From the NCBI GenBank assembly GCA_002104945.1, contig MCFH01000020.1:744001-808000 (forward strand): a stretch of 64,000 nt of DNA, in the 5' to 3' direction. The notes under the pieces are model-generated. The model had not been told where the DNA came from. It was given only the letters and a program-made list of their open reading frames with translations, and searched no databases. The DNA is from Piromyces finnis. Lineage: Eukaryota; Neocallimastigomycota; Neocallimastigomycetes; Neocallimastigales; Neocallimastigaceae. The translations under genes and the position numbers were made by a program. Of this stretch, positions 1 to 13,800 are shown in pieces. The stretch's first letter is position 1, and every line of letters starts with the position of its first letter.

Positions 1-1207
1 GTCATTATATTAAACAAAAACATTAATTTTCTAAAGAAAATGAGAAAACATAAAGTATTTTATTGTATTTTATTTTTAAAATGATAATAATTTAGATAAT
101 TAACAATTATTATTTATGTTTTATTTTATAAATTTCAATTTTTTATTTTATATATTATAAATTTAAAACATCTTTTTTTTAATATAAAAGGAAATATTTT
201 ATTCAAATTTTAAGTATTTCATGCTTCATGAATTAATAATAATAAAAAAAAAAAAAACAAAAAAAAAAAAAACAATATTATAAATTGAGAGAAAGAAAAG
301 TTTTAAAAGATAAATTATTGTGTAGTAGTTAAAATAATTATATTTTCATTATTTTTTTATTTTGTTAATTATAGATAAATAAAAACTTTAATTTATAATA
401 AAATTTACCATAAAGAATATAAATCTGTATAATAATTTAATTAATATTTTTATTATATTTTTAAATTTTTTAAAAAACTTTTTTTTTCATTATTAAAATT
501 TAATTTAAATTTTTTCTTTTTTCTTTTTGAAAAGATATACCATTAAAAATAACAAAAACTGTTCAAATTCAAATTCAAATTCAAATTCTAAAAAAAAAAG
601 TGAAATAAATTTAGTATTTTCAACTTATTATTATGTTGAGTTAAATATTATTATTATTATTATTATTTTTCTATAGAGAAATAATTTTATTTAAATAAAA
701 GAAAAGTTTTCTTGATATTTCATTTCTGTTCTTTTAACTGATAAATTAAAATAATTTTGAGAAAACATTGAAAAAACGCTACTATTTTATTACTATTAAT
801 ACAACAACAACAACATTAAAATTAAAAATAAAATTCAAATGATTATTATAAACAATAATATATAAAAAAAAATAACATTTTAAGTTGATAATTTGAATTA
901 TACCAAATAACCACTTTTTCTTCTTCTTCTTCTTCTTCTTATTTTTTATCTTCTTCAATAAATTATATAAAATTCTCAAAATATAATTACCTATATTTAC
1001 AGGAATACTCATAAAAAGTCATATACTAGTATATTATTAATTTAATTTTTCATTTATCATTAGTTTTGAATTGAATTTAAATACGTAATTGAAATTATTT
1101 TGAAAATTAGTTTTTTTTTCTTTTCTTTCTTTCTTTCTTTCTTTTTTTTTTTTTTTTTTTTTTTTAATTTATTTGCTTATTATTAAAAAAAAAAAAACAA
1201 ATAAAAT
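1..1207. other. Intergenic DNA upstream of ATG13
   Basis: No gene is supported here. The stretch is A/T homopolymer-rich, with a TTCAAA hexamer repeated four and a half times at 562-588, a TTC microsatellite at about 918-940, and a long pyrimidine tract (TTTC repeats running into poly-T) at about 1112-1166, just before the ATG13 start. It probably holds the ATG13 promoter and 5' leader, but I cannot identify specific elements. Confidence 0.6.
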
Positions 1208-4200
1208 ATGGATGTGGATGTCAAAAAATCTGATATTATTATAAGAAATTTTTTTTCAAAATTTTCACAAATTGTTATACAGTCAAGATTTCAATTTCAA
1301 GAAAATGAACCAAAAAAAGAAAGCAAATGGGTATAATTTTTTTTTTATAAATTTTCAGTGAAATATAAAGAACTGATGCGTTTATTACGAATATAGTTAA
1401 ATTCTAACAATTTTATATTATTTTTTTTATTAATATATAGTTTAATATAAGATTACATGATATACAGAGACTAGAAGAAGATTCTATTATAAATAATTAT
1501 AAAAAAATACCTATACCAGAATTTTTGCCTTTAATTATTGATATTTATTTGGATATATCACCTTGTCTTCTTAATAAGAAAGTATATATACGAGATGAAG
1601 AGAATAAAAACAACATAGAAAATTTAGTTGAAATCGATACCACATCATCACGTCAAAAAAAAAAAATTATTTTATTAGAACGATGGCGTCTTTCATTAAC
1701 GTAAATAATTTTTCAAACTTAATATTAATTAATTTATCATATTATTATATGTCTATGTATATAAATGAGAGTAAAAATAATAGATAAATAATAAAGATAA
1801 TTATTCATTAAATATTTATTATTATATGGTGAAATACTATTATTTTAACTCTTCCCCCCTCTATTTCCTTTTCTTTCCCTAAATTAGGTCAAATGAAGTT
1901 AAAAATAAAATAGAATCTTCACTTACCTATAAAAAAGCTATTATTTTTTTTAGATCATTATTCATGCAAATTCGTATGATGCCTACTTATAAACTATTAA
2001 AACAACTTAAAAATAATTTTAAATCAAGTGATCCTCAAACTCCTAGACCTCATATTATTTATAACATTTCCAATTCTATCGGTCAATTTTCAGAAAATTA
2101 TGAAGAGATAGGATTAGGTAGCTTTTTTTTTCTTTTTTTTTTTTTTAATTATTATTTAAAATATATTATATTTTAACATTTTAATCTTTTTTTTTTATAG
2201 ATGCTCCATTTAATGCAAAAGATATGTCTGAAAAATCATTAGGAAATGTAGAGACTATAAGAGGGTAACAAATTATTATTGAATTAAACATACATGCATA
2301 CATACATACATATATTGAAATATGTGTTATTAATATATATATATATGCATTTAATTATTTTACACCATTATTATATTACATATTTAAATTAGGATATTTT
2401 CAATATATGTTTCCTATAGAAAATATTGTCAAATTATTTTTAAAGATATACCCATGCAAATATCTGAAATCCATTCAAATGAAAAAGAAGAAAACCATAC
2501 AAATGAACTTTTAAAAACATTAAGACCTAGAAGTTATCAACATAAAGTGAAATCAATAAACACCCAACCACCTTCCTCAATACTATCTAAACCAAAACAA
2601 CAAATATCACCAACAATAAGTTTACAAAAAAAAGAAATTAATTATGATACCCTTTCAACATTACCAAAATTATCTTTAAATACTGAAAATCCACCTTTTT
2701 CCAATCCAATTACTACAACAACAACAACAACTACTACTGATATTTCTAAAGAATTAAATTCAATAAAAAATACTGAAAATAATAGTGAACATTTTGATAA
2801 TTCATCTAATTTAGAATTATTAAATTTAGATCATACTTCTCAACAACAACAACAACAACAACAACAACAAATTAATAAAGACTGTAATATTAAAAATAAT
2901 AGTATTAATATTTCTAATAGAATAGATGACCCTCTTGCTTCCGCCCCTCTAACTATGATGAATACATTAAAAAATAATACTGAAATGGAAAATGATTCAA
3001 TATTTACTAAGACTGATAGTCTGAGTTTATCAAATAATGAAGGAAATAAATCTTCATTGTTATCTAGCGAACTAAAATCGTATAAATTAAATATTTTTTC
3101 TCATAAGAATGATAGTTATCATGATGAAGAACAGAATCAAAATAAATTAAATCGTTTAGTTAGTAATAATAAAAATAGTCAAAATGTAATAAATAAATAT
3201 GATACCCAAAATCAAAGTCAAGCCAATAAGTTTCAAATTAATTCATCTCTTCCATCACAACAAACCAACTTACATACTAATATAAATACACATCATTCTT
3301 CTTTTCGTCAATTTCAAACTCAATTATCAAATACCAATTTAAATAGTTGCAATTCAAAATTCACATATAGTAATAGTCTTGGTAGTAATAGTAGTGATAT
3401 ATCCGAGAAAAATCGTTGGAATACCCATAATCTTAATAAACCTTCAAATCCTAATTTTAAATCTTATACCATAACTCAAGATAATACTAATAGTACCATT
3501 TTACCATCAGCCACCTCATTAAATGCAAATAATAATAGTATAAATTCCTACTCTAGCGAATTTGAATTAGGAAATAAATATCTTTTTGTTAATAAAAAGC
3601 ATCTTTCCACTCCAACTTTTTTTTCCTATTCGGCTGGAAGTAATCAAACTCCTCCTTTTAATGTCAATAATATTGAGAATTATGTAATTTTTTTTTTCAA
3701 ATAAAAGTGTATAAATAAATATTTATAAATTAATATAAAATCTATTAATCCATTTTTTTCTATTACCCTACCAATAAAAGAAAAAACAATTTAAAAGTAA
3801 AGGTAGTATATCAAAATCTTCCTCAGTTTCATCTCTAAGTTTTAAATATGTATGTAAATTATATAAAAATATATGTACTTCTATTTTATTCATTTTAATT
3901 TCTATGTAAATATTCAAAATAACTCTGATATTATATATATTATAATAGAATTAAATATTTATATTTATTTATTTTTTTTATATAATCATTTTTAGAAATA
4001 TTTACAAGATAATGAATTTAATAATATTATATGTAAAAATGAGAATTTAAAAGGCAATTCATTCAAAATTCAAGACAATAATCCATCAAATATTAAGGTA
4101 TATTAAAATGAAAAATAATGAATATTAATATAACACTATTTATTATTATTTCCATTAGTATTTATCTTTGTATACATATTTATATTAATAATATTATTTT

Positions 4201-6418
4201 TTATTAAATAAATGCATGAATCAAGAACGCTTTACAACAATTTAAACAATTAAATATTTCCAATAATGAATTTACCAACAATTTATACGATTCCATTATT
4301 TCCTCTAATTTAATATCTTCTTTAGATGAAGAACATTTGAATGACTATATTTTAAGTCATCAAAATAATAAAAATCAAGCAATCATTAATAAAAGTTATA
4401 ATAGTTTAAATGATTTAAATTCTCTTAAAATTAATTCCACAAACAGCAATAATCATTCTATTTCAAATGAAATTATAAATGAATCATACAATGGTAATAA
4501 CAGTTCTAGCAATCATATTGCTCAAATCAATACTGCACTAACAATAAAAGACGTAGAACAATTAAAAAAAAATAATCATTCTTTAAAAGGAAAAGCCTCG
4601 AGTATAAATTCTTATAATACTTCATGTGCTTCTCCGCATTCTACTGCTTCTACCAATTCATCTTTTGTAAATTTATTCCCTTTATCAGATATTGAACAAG
4701 AATCAGATACTTCTATTCTACCTTTACCTACGTTTGCTACAATCCCTCAAAATAATAAACATCATAGTTTTTCTTCAACAATAAACGACAACGATACTGG
4801 TATACCTCCTTCTATTATTGATTCCTATCATAATAATTCTGCTTTTAAGAATGTTTTGCCGTCAGAATATAATCCTTCTTTTGAAGATAGATCCATATTA
4901 GATATAGAAGATCAACCTTCTTATTCTTCTTCTACTCAAAATTTATATTTTTCACCTCGAAAATCATCTTTTTCTAATATTAGTTTTAACCATCAGACTA
5001 ATTTAGATCATAAATATATTCCACATCCTTTAAAAACTAGCAGCAATCATCTTTCATTATCACCAAACATTTCATTTAATAATGAGCTATCGAATCATTT
5101 ACAAAATAAAGAATTAGAACCAAATTCAAATTCTTTAAGGTTGAATTATAACGAAAATGATGATACTAATACTAGCAATCATTATGATAACAATACTTAT
5201 AATAGCAACAATGATTATTATCAAGGTGAAAATAGTAGCTATAAATATGAATATGAATCAAAAAATAGTAGTAATAATAATAGCAATAGTAAACACAAAA
5301 GTTTAATCATAGAATATAATAATGAAAATGTCAATGATTATTATAAACATTTTCATAATGATAATGTATATAAACCTAATAGTACCATATTTAGTTTTAA
5401 TAATGTATATTATTATAGAAGACAAAGTGATAGTAGTCTTGGATATCGGGATCGTTACTCACTGCCTAGTTATAATAAGTTTAAATCTATGAATAATATA
5501 TACCAAATAGAAAATAGAGAAATAGATAAAAAAATGAACAACTTTTTGAATACAAATTATTATACTTATTTGAATGAAATAGAACAGACCGATTTTGATA
5601 ATGTAAAAAATTCAAATTTAATTCAGAAAAATCGAAAAACTATGATAAATTCTCAAGCGTCATCCCCTACAACAACTACAACTCTTCCTGTAATGCAAAC
5701 AACAACAACAACAACACAATCAACTACTTCCGATATTGAAATAAATAATAAAACAAATACCACGACATCAACCACTAAAGAACCTCCTTCAATATTGTTT
5801 ACTAGTGCTTCTCCCATTTCATTTAATATTAATAATAAAACTCAAAAGGAAGTTAATAACAACCATCATGATGTAACTTCTTCTTCCTCTTCTTCCTCTC
5901 CTTCTTCTTCTTTTACTAAAAATTATCTTTTTGATAGTATATCAACTTCCGCACCAATTAATTACCCAGCTTTTTCAAAAAGAAATTATGATAAATTACA
6001 TGGAAATAATAGTATAAAAAGAAACAATAGATCCCATTCCTTATCATATACTAATCCCTATCCTGTTTTACATTGCCTACCAGAAGCTAGTTCATTGACA
6101 CCTAATGATCATGTTTATTCCAATTCATATTCTCCAACTTATTCATCAGGATTATCTTTTTATCCTTCTCAACAAACTAAAAATTCATCGAAATCGACAT
6201 CTCAAACACACTCTCATTCTCGAGAAAGCCATAATCATAACCATTCTTATTCTCATCAGTATTATTATGATTCAAATAGTAGTGAAAACTATGATTCTAT
6301 TCATCCATTTATTCCAATTTATGAAAATGAAGCCTATTATGAACAGGCTTTTTTCCATAACCATCGGCATCGTCATCATTTCTATTCTAATCCAAACTTT
6401 TTAGATAATACAAAATAA
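1208..6418 (+). CDS. ATG13: Autophagy-related protein 13 (Atg13), 8 exons, very long low-complexity tail
   Basis: Atg13 is the regulatory, HORMA-domain subunit of the Atg1/ULK kinase complex that starts autophagosome formation in the cytoplasm. Exons as read: 1208-1330, 1441-1700, 1888-2117, 2201-2264, 2393-3683, 3781-3849, 3996-4097, 4226-6418; all junctions are GT-AG and in phase, giving 1,443 residues. Residues 1-226 look like the Atg13 HORMA domain: IIIRNFFSKFSQIVIQSRF near the start, then PEFLPLIIDIYLDISPC, a LLERWRLSLT strand, and an FFRSLFMQIRMMPTYKLL helix. The remaining roughly 1,200 residues are Asn/Ser/Thr-rich and disordered-looking, with a ten-residue polyGln run (CAA repeat at 2841-2870), polyThr and polySer runs, and a His/Tyr-rich end. 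Yeast Atg13 is about 740 residues, so this one is about twice as long. The family call rests on the N-terminus only; that the last exons belong to the same gene is inferred from phase. Confidence 0.78.
2841..2870 (+). repeat. CAA microsatellite encoding polyglutamine in ATG13
   Basis: Ten consecutive CAA codons in the disordered part of ATG13, with no interrupting CAG. Pure codon runs of this kind commonly vary in length between strains. Confidence 0.9.
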
Positions 6419-6919
6419 AATAATATATATATAACAAATTCATATATTTTGTATTATAGATTCAGATTCTTTGAATTTTTAGTATGAATGAAATAAATAA
6501 CTATTTTATTTATATTTTTTTTTTTTTAAAGAAAGTTATTAATTATTTAAATTACTAAATGCGAATAATATAATTAAAAACTAAAATTTAAAAATAAAAA
6601 TAAAGAGAAAAATAATATAAACATACAAATAAAACTATATATAATTAAAAAAATAAATTCATATTATCATAGTTAAAGTATATGAAATTATTTAATAATA
6701 AGAAAATTTCATTTTATCAGATTGAAAAATTTAGTTTTTTTTTTTTGAAATTTTATAATTTTTTTTTTTTTTTTTTTTTGGTAATAATTTAATTGTTAAT
6801 ATAATATATTATATTTAATAAAAAAATTATATATTTATATTTAAACTTATATATTTTATTTTATTTTGTAGTTAAAATAATAATAATATTGAAAGTTTAA
6901 ATGTTAATATAAAATTAGA
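6419..6919. other. Intergenic gap, ATG13 to SF3B2
   Basis: A 501-bp gap between two same-strand genes, made of A/T tracts including poly-T at about 6762-6779. It must hold the ATG13 3' end and the SF3B2 promoter; no individual element is recognisable. Confidence 0.6.
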
Positions 6920-9248
6920 ATGACTACAGAGGTACAGAGTAGTGTGAATTTAGAAGATTCAAAAATTAATGAAAATGATTTAATAAAAGAAATTGAAAAA
7001 AAGAAATTAGAACTAGAAAAAGATCAAAAATCCAACAATACAAATAAAAATAAAAAAAAGAATAAAAAAAAGAAGAAGAAGAGAGGAAAGGTTACAGATC
7101 TTAAAGATCTTTATAATATTGATACTAAACCAAAGGTAATAAAATTATATATATATATATATATTGATGTTATAAATAAAAATATACTATAGATTTTATA
7201 TGTTATCATGAATGATGCTCAATTTTCATAGTTTATTAATTAAGATTCTTAAATATATTAAATATATAAATGAAATGTGATTAAATGGATAATAAAAAAT
7301 ATTAATGTTTTATTTCCTTTTTTTCTATTTCAATAAATATTCTATTAAAGGATTTTAATAGAGAGTATATTTTTATTTTTAAAATTTATTATAACATAAT
7401 GTAAACTAATATTTTATTTAACGATATTTTTTTTTTAATAATATATAATTTATATTAAAAATATATATATATTCACATATGTATAAAATATCATCCATCA
7501 AAATTTTATTGTAATGTAAAAAATTAAATTTTCAATGGTAAATGAAACAATTAAAAAAAAAAACAATGTGATTTTATTTAAAAAAATAAAAGGAAGAAAC
7601 AACAAATGTAGAAATTGAATATGAAGTTGAAACACCAGATTTTGATAAACCAGAATATGAACAATTCAAAAATATATTTAATCATTTTATAAGTCGTGAA
7701 GAAGATGAAGAAGGAGATGAAGAAATTAAAGAAAAAGATGAAGAAAAGGAAAAGGATGAAGATAAGTCAAATGATTCAAGCTCAGATGAAGATGAAGAAT
7801 CAAAAGAACCTGTTATAGGAAAGAAAAAACTTAAAAAAATGAATAGATTAACTGTTGCTGAACTTAAACAATTAGTCAATAAACCAGAAGTTGTTGAGGT
7901 AAATCTTTTTTATAATATAAATATGAATATAAATGTATAAAACTTATTTTTAGTTATGATAAATGTATATTACATAAATTTACATTATATTTATATACTT
8001 ATTATTATGTAATATAATATAATATAATAATAATAATGTAGTGGGTTGATGTTACTGCTGCTGATCCAAGATTATTAATTAGTTTAAAATCATATAAAAA
8101 TACAGTCCCAGTACCACAACATTGGAGTCAAAAGAGAAAATACTTACAAGGAAAACGTGGTATTGAAAAATTACCATTCGAATTACCAGGTAGTTATTTT
8201 TTAACACATAAATAATAAGTAAAAAAAAAAAAAGCATGTTTCTTTTCGAAATTAAAATTCATTTTATTTTTTAAAATGTTAAAATTTCAAAATAATTACC
8301 TCTATATTTAATTGAAAACCAAAATATAAATTATTATTTTATTACATATTTTTAATTTAACAGATTTCATCAAGCAAACTGGTATTATGGAATTAAGATC
8401 TGCTGTAAAAGAAAAAGAAGACCAGCAAAGATTAAAATCAAAAACAAGAGAAAGAACTCAACCAAAGATGGGTAAATTAGATATTGATTATCAAAAACTT
8501 CATGATGCCTTCTTCCGTTATCAAACCAAACCAAAATTAACTATTCATGGTGAATTGTAAGTATTATAAATATTTAAATAATATTAAATTAAAATAAAAA
8601 ATATAAATAATATAAAATAATCATTAACATTAATTTATATAATCTATATGATTAATATTTTATTATATATATTATAAATGCTTATTTTATATAATAGATA
8701 CTATGAAGGTAAAGAATTTGAGACTAAATTAAAAGAAAAAAAACCTGGAATTTTAAGTGAAGAATTAAAGGCAGCTTTAAATATACCTGCTTTAGCCGCA
8801 CCACCATGGTTAATTAATATGCAACGTTATGGTCCACCACCAAGTTATCCAAATTTAAAGATTCCTGGTCTTAACGCTCCAATTCCAGAGGGGTATGAAT
8901 ATAATATAAAATTTTATAAAGAGATTTATAAGAGTATAATTATATTAAAACTAAATTCACGTTTTAATTATTTAATTATTTTATAAAATTAGAGCTCAAT
9001 GGGGTTACCAACCTGGTGGTTGGGGTGAAGCTCCAGTAGATGAATATGGTCAACCTCTGTATGGTGATGTATTTGGCACTGATTATACCGATGTTCCAGA
9101 AGAAGTAAATATTAATATATTTAGTATTTTAACATTAAAAAAATTAAAAAACCAATATTTTATTTAAAATAATTATAAAATATAAAAGCATATTCAACCA
9201 ATTGAAAGAACATTATGGGGTGAACTTGAATCAGAAGAAGAAAGAGAA

Positions 9249-9281
<33 letters not shown>

Positions 9282-9884
9282 AAAGAACAAGAAGATATCG
9301 ATGCCCAAGGTTTGGCTACTCCAAGTGGTCTTACCAGTGTTGCCAGCGGCCTTGAAACACCAGATGTTATTGAACTTAGAAAAGATTCCAGAAAGTGAGT
9401 ATTGAAGCATTGATATCAAAATTTTAAAATTATTGCCATTTTATATATTTATTATTAATGTTAACGTGGTGATTAATTTGTGTAAATCTCTGTTATATTA
9501 TTTTTGCATAATTTATTTATTACTAATTAATTATATAGGCAAGAAGAGAAAACATTATATACTATTATTCCTCAAAAAGAAACTACTATTACAGGATTTA
9601 TGGGTTCACAACATATATATAACATGGATGCTGTTACTGGAGGCAATAAGAGAAAGAATGCTAATGATATTGAAGTTGCCTTAAACCCAGAAGAACTTGA
9701 AGAAGGTCTTGATGAAGATACTGTTAGAAGAAAGTATGAACAGCAAATGGAAATGGAAAAAGAAAGTCAAGTAAAGGAAGACTTTTCTGATATGGTTGCA
9801 GAACATGCACAAAGACAAGCTAAGAAACGTAAAAAGATGGAAGATACTAAATCTGGAAAGAAATATAAGGATTTTAAATTTTAA
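6920..9884 (+). CDS. SF3B2: Splicing factor 3B subunit 2 (SF3B2 / SAP145 / Cus1), 8 exons
   Basis: SF3B2 is a core subunit of SF3b, the U2 snRNP subcomplex that clamps the branch-site helix; SF3b also sits in the U11/U12 di-snRNP. Exons: 6920-7135, 7593-7898, 8042-8189, 8364-8556, 8698-8892, 8993-9104, 9189-9394, 9539-9884, giving 573 residues. The N-terminus is Lys-rich. The family core begins near residue 175 with WVDVTAADPRLL and continues through VPQHWSQKRKYLQGKRGIEK. The proline-rich PSP domain (from about residue 303) contains LAAPPWLINMQRYGPPPSYP and WGYQPGGWGEAP. A Glu-rich tract follows, then PERTLWGELE-like and MGSQHIYNMD motifs, and the end EDFSDMVAEHA...KYKDFKF matches the family C-terminus. 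It is shorter than human SF3B2 (about 895 residues) and longer than yeast Cus1. The 457-nt first intron is much longer than the others. Confidence 0.95.
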
Positions 9885-10829
9885 TTTTTTTAATGTATTT
9901 AATATAATTTATAATATTTTATTATTTAGGAATATATATGATATATATAAATGTAATTATTTAATATATTTATTTATGAAAAAAAAAAGAGAAACAAAAT
10001 CATTATAAAACTTTTTAACATACTATATTTCTTTTCCTTTTTCATTTTTATATATATTATACATATAATTTTTTTTTTTTACAATTTTAAATTAATTTTT
10101 ATTCATTTTAATAATAATTTTTAATATTATTTCTTAATATATTTATTATTATTATTATTATAAAATTGGTAGTTTTAGTATATAATAATATAATAATATA
10201 ATATACAATACAATAATACAATGACTCTACATTTATCATTTAAATATTTATATACTATTTGTGTATATAAAGTTATTAATAAAATAATCACAATATATAA
10301 ATTGATTCTAAAATATCTCTATTATTTTTTATTAGAAAGTTTTATTGTTATTAAATATTATAATTAATAAAAAATATAATATATTATACTTATTTAATTA
10401 AAGATTTCTTGTCATTTTTTTTTTGTCGTTTTTTTTTTTTTAGACTTGAAAAATTGGCCTGAAATTTTTATTAGATATATTTAATTGTGTAAAAGAGTAT
10501 CATAAAAGAAAAGAAAAAAAAAAATATGGAATATAAAATTATTTTCTATGTTTTTTAATGTTTCACTTTTTATTAGATTAATTTTGAGTATTTTCAATCA
10601 TTCGTTCATATTAAAATTTTTAAAGTTTTTCATTATGGTTTTATTTCAATAACAATAAAGTTATATAAAATTTTTGAAAATTCTTTTTTATTTTTTCAAA
10701 CTTTTTTTATTATTATTACTAAAAATTATTAAATAATTATTTGTTGAAATGTTTCGTTTAAATAGAGAAAAAAAATTGAAAATTTGTTAAGTATTTGTAT
10801 ATTTTTTAAATTTAAATATTATAAGAAAA
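9885..10829. other. Intergenic gap, SF3B2 to CFAP100
   Basis: A 945-bp AT-rich gap between two same-strand genes. It has short AAT and TAATA repeats around 10140-10225 and T-tracts at about 10421-10441. No coding or RNA signal is visible. Confidence 0.6.
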
Positions 10830-13800
10830 ATGTCAGAAACAATTTTAAATAGATCAAAGAGGACATTAAATGATGATAATAATGATGAAATAAATGAACC
10901 TGATGTTAATAATATAGAAAACATAAGTAATGCTGAATATAATAAAGAAGTTAAAAAAACAAGTCAAAATAATTTGAATGGGAATGATATATCAAATGAT
11001 ACAAATAAATTAAATAGTGATATTGAATCAAATATGTCGAAAGTATTTATAAAATATTTCTTTTTCAGATTATTATATGGAATAAATAAAAAAATAGTTT
11101 GTTAATAATGTATTTTAATTAACTGAAATTTATAATACTTTTATTGTATAAATTTGTATTTTATTCTAAAAAAATGAAAAGATAAAATCCAATAATCAAA
11201 AAATTTCAAACAGTCTACAGAGAATTGAAGATAAAAAAAATGGTATAATATACAAAAATAATTATTATTTATATATATTGTATATTGTTCAATATTTATT
11301 TAAAATATTAATTTACTAATCTTATTCTATAATCATAAAACCTATAGAGGAAAAAAAAAGCTGGCTACCAAATATTAATAAATCAAATCAAAATATTGGT
11401 TCATTAATGATAGAAAATAGGGATTCGAGTTTTAATTTTAAAATAAATAAAGGAAAGAAACTTGATCCATATAGTAGTAAAGCTTTTCATATGAAATATC
11501 AGAATCCATTTAAAGTATCATTTGATATTACTGATAATAAAGATACCTTTAAAATAAGAGAACAAGAGAGAAAAAGGGAAAAACAAGTAAAAATATTATA
11601 TTTTAAATAATAAAACAACTAATGAATTAATAGTAGCTAAATTAATAATTAATATTATTAAATTAACATTTATAAATAATAATCTAATAATAATAATAAT
11701 AATAATAATATATGACATTATAAAAAAGGAAAAAGAAAAACAAAAAAAGTTACATATTTATGAAAAGAATATGCCAAAGAATAGGAATTTTAGAGAATTA
11801 TTAGAAGATGATGAAGATGATAAATTATATTACCAAAAATTGAAAAAAAGAAATTCAGAACTTATATTATTAAATCAACAAAAACGAAGTGGTAAAAATT
11901 CGTCATTACTATAGATATAAAATATCTTTCTTTTATTATAAATGATGTTTCTAAATATTTTATATAATTAAACAATAATATATAAAATATATATTTAAAT
12001 AAAGATCGCCAATTTGGAAAAGAAAGTTTAAGTAGTTTCATTGAGAAAAAAAGAGAAATGTTTCTACTACAATATTCATTAGGTGTTAAAAGAGATGAAA
12101 TTAAAAAGCTTGAAGATATTATTCAGGTATATAATATCTACAATAATATTTATATTAAAAGTAATAAAAATAAAATAACAAATAACAATAAAAACGATTC
12201 ATCATTTTAAAATTAATTTTTATTAATTAAAAAAAGGCTGAAGAACAAAAATTATTAGAAGATGAAAAGGCGTTAGAAGAAGATGAAAGAAAATTTGATG
12301 CTTTTTTAAGAGAAAATGATGATAATTCAGTAAAGGCTATTAAACAGTACATATTTTATTTCTCTTTTTTTTGTATTTTATCCTATATTACTATATATCT
12401 AATATATTATTATATTAATTTGATATTAGAGCTGAAGCTGAAACAAAATTAAAATTGGAGAAATGTCAAGAAATTAAAAAACTAAATCAACAAATAATGA
12501 GTATAAGATCTGATATGTCTAAAAATGAAGATTTATTAAAAGATTATAGAAGATATCGCCAATTTTTAGAAAGTATAACACCAGAGTCATGGTTTGAAGA
12601 ACAAGAAAAAATATATGGTCATTCAATTGTAAGAATTAAGAAGGAATATAGAAATTATAATTGATTATTTATATAAATTACAAAAATATATTTATAAAAT
12701 ACTTATATTTATTAATAGAAATATAAAGAAAAAAAAAAAGTTTCATCAGGTATTATTAAAATATAATAAATTATTATATAATTTAAATATTTTATATGAA
12801 TAAATTCCAAAATTGATTTTAAAAATGATTAAAAATGATTTTATATTACACATATAAAAGATGCTATTGATAATAATAAAAGTTCATCAAATAACGGATC
12901 ATTCACTAAAAATAAAAAAGCCAATCAAGGAAGTAAAGATAAAAAGGCATCTGATGAAGAAATTATTAATGAATTCGAAGAATATCTATATTCAGATGAA
13001 ATAAATGAACCATGCCCACTTTATTTTACTGAACCAAAACAACTGCTTGATATATTTTCTGAATTAGAGGAAAACAACTTAGCTTTAATTCAAAATTGTC
13101 AAGAATCAGAAGAATCATTGGAAATATTAAAATTACAAATGAAAGAATCTAATGAAAAAATGTACATATACACAAATATTTATTTATATTTAAAAATTGA
13201 TATTATACTCTTTGCCTATGTACGATTAACATTTATATATATATATATTTGAAAATAACCCCATAAAATTCTATTTTCAAAATTTAATAAAAAAAGGGAT
13301 AAAGAAACACAACAATTAAGACAACAAATTGAATCATTAAATGATGCTATTTTAAGAGAAGAAGAGAAAGCTAAACAATTAGAAGAAAAATCAATGTAAT
13401 TTTTATATTATTAATAAATGTTTTAATTTAAAAGTTATTTTGTTATTTATATTTATATTAATTTACTTTCTATTATTAATAATAATTTAAATAAAATATA
13501 GAATATTTAAGTCAGGAACTAATGATGAAGAGGAATCACAAGAGAATTTATTAGAAGAATTAAATAAAAAAGTAAAAGATGTTTATAAAAAATGTATTGG
13601 TGATAATGATGCTAATTTGAGTACACTTCAAATGTTAACAAATGTTGAAAATAGACTGGAACAATTATTTGAAATGATTGAATTAATGCCACCAGACAAA
13701 TTAGAACAAGCTGAAAAAGTAATTGCTAAGACAACTGATTATATCAATATATATATACAAAGTATAATGATTATAACATTACATTAATTATTCTTTAATT

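Noticed and set aside
559-590. tRNA B-box-like word GTTCAAATTC
   Set aside because: It is part of a TTCAAA hexamer repeat; there is no flanking T-stem, A-box or acceptor stem.
782-1012. 76-residue open frame upstream of ATG13
   Set aside because: Made of Lys runs from poly-TTC and Ile/Val/Asn from A/T repeats; no conserved-looking segment.
6105-6404. 99-residue Ile-rich open frame inside ATG13
   Set aside because: It overlaps the last ATG13 exon in another frame and has the low-complexity composition expected of shifted AT-rich codons.
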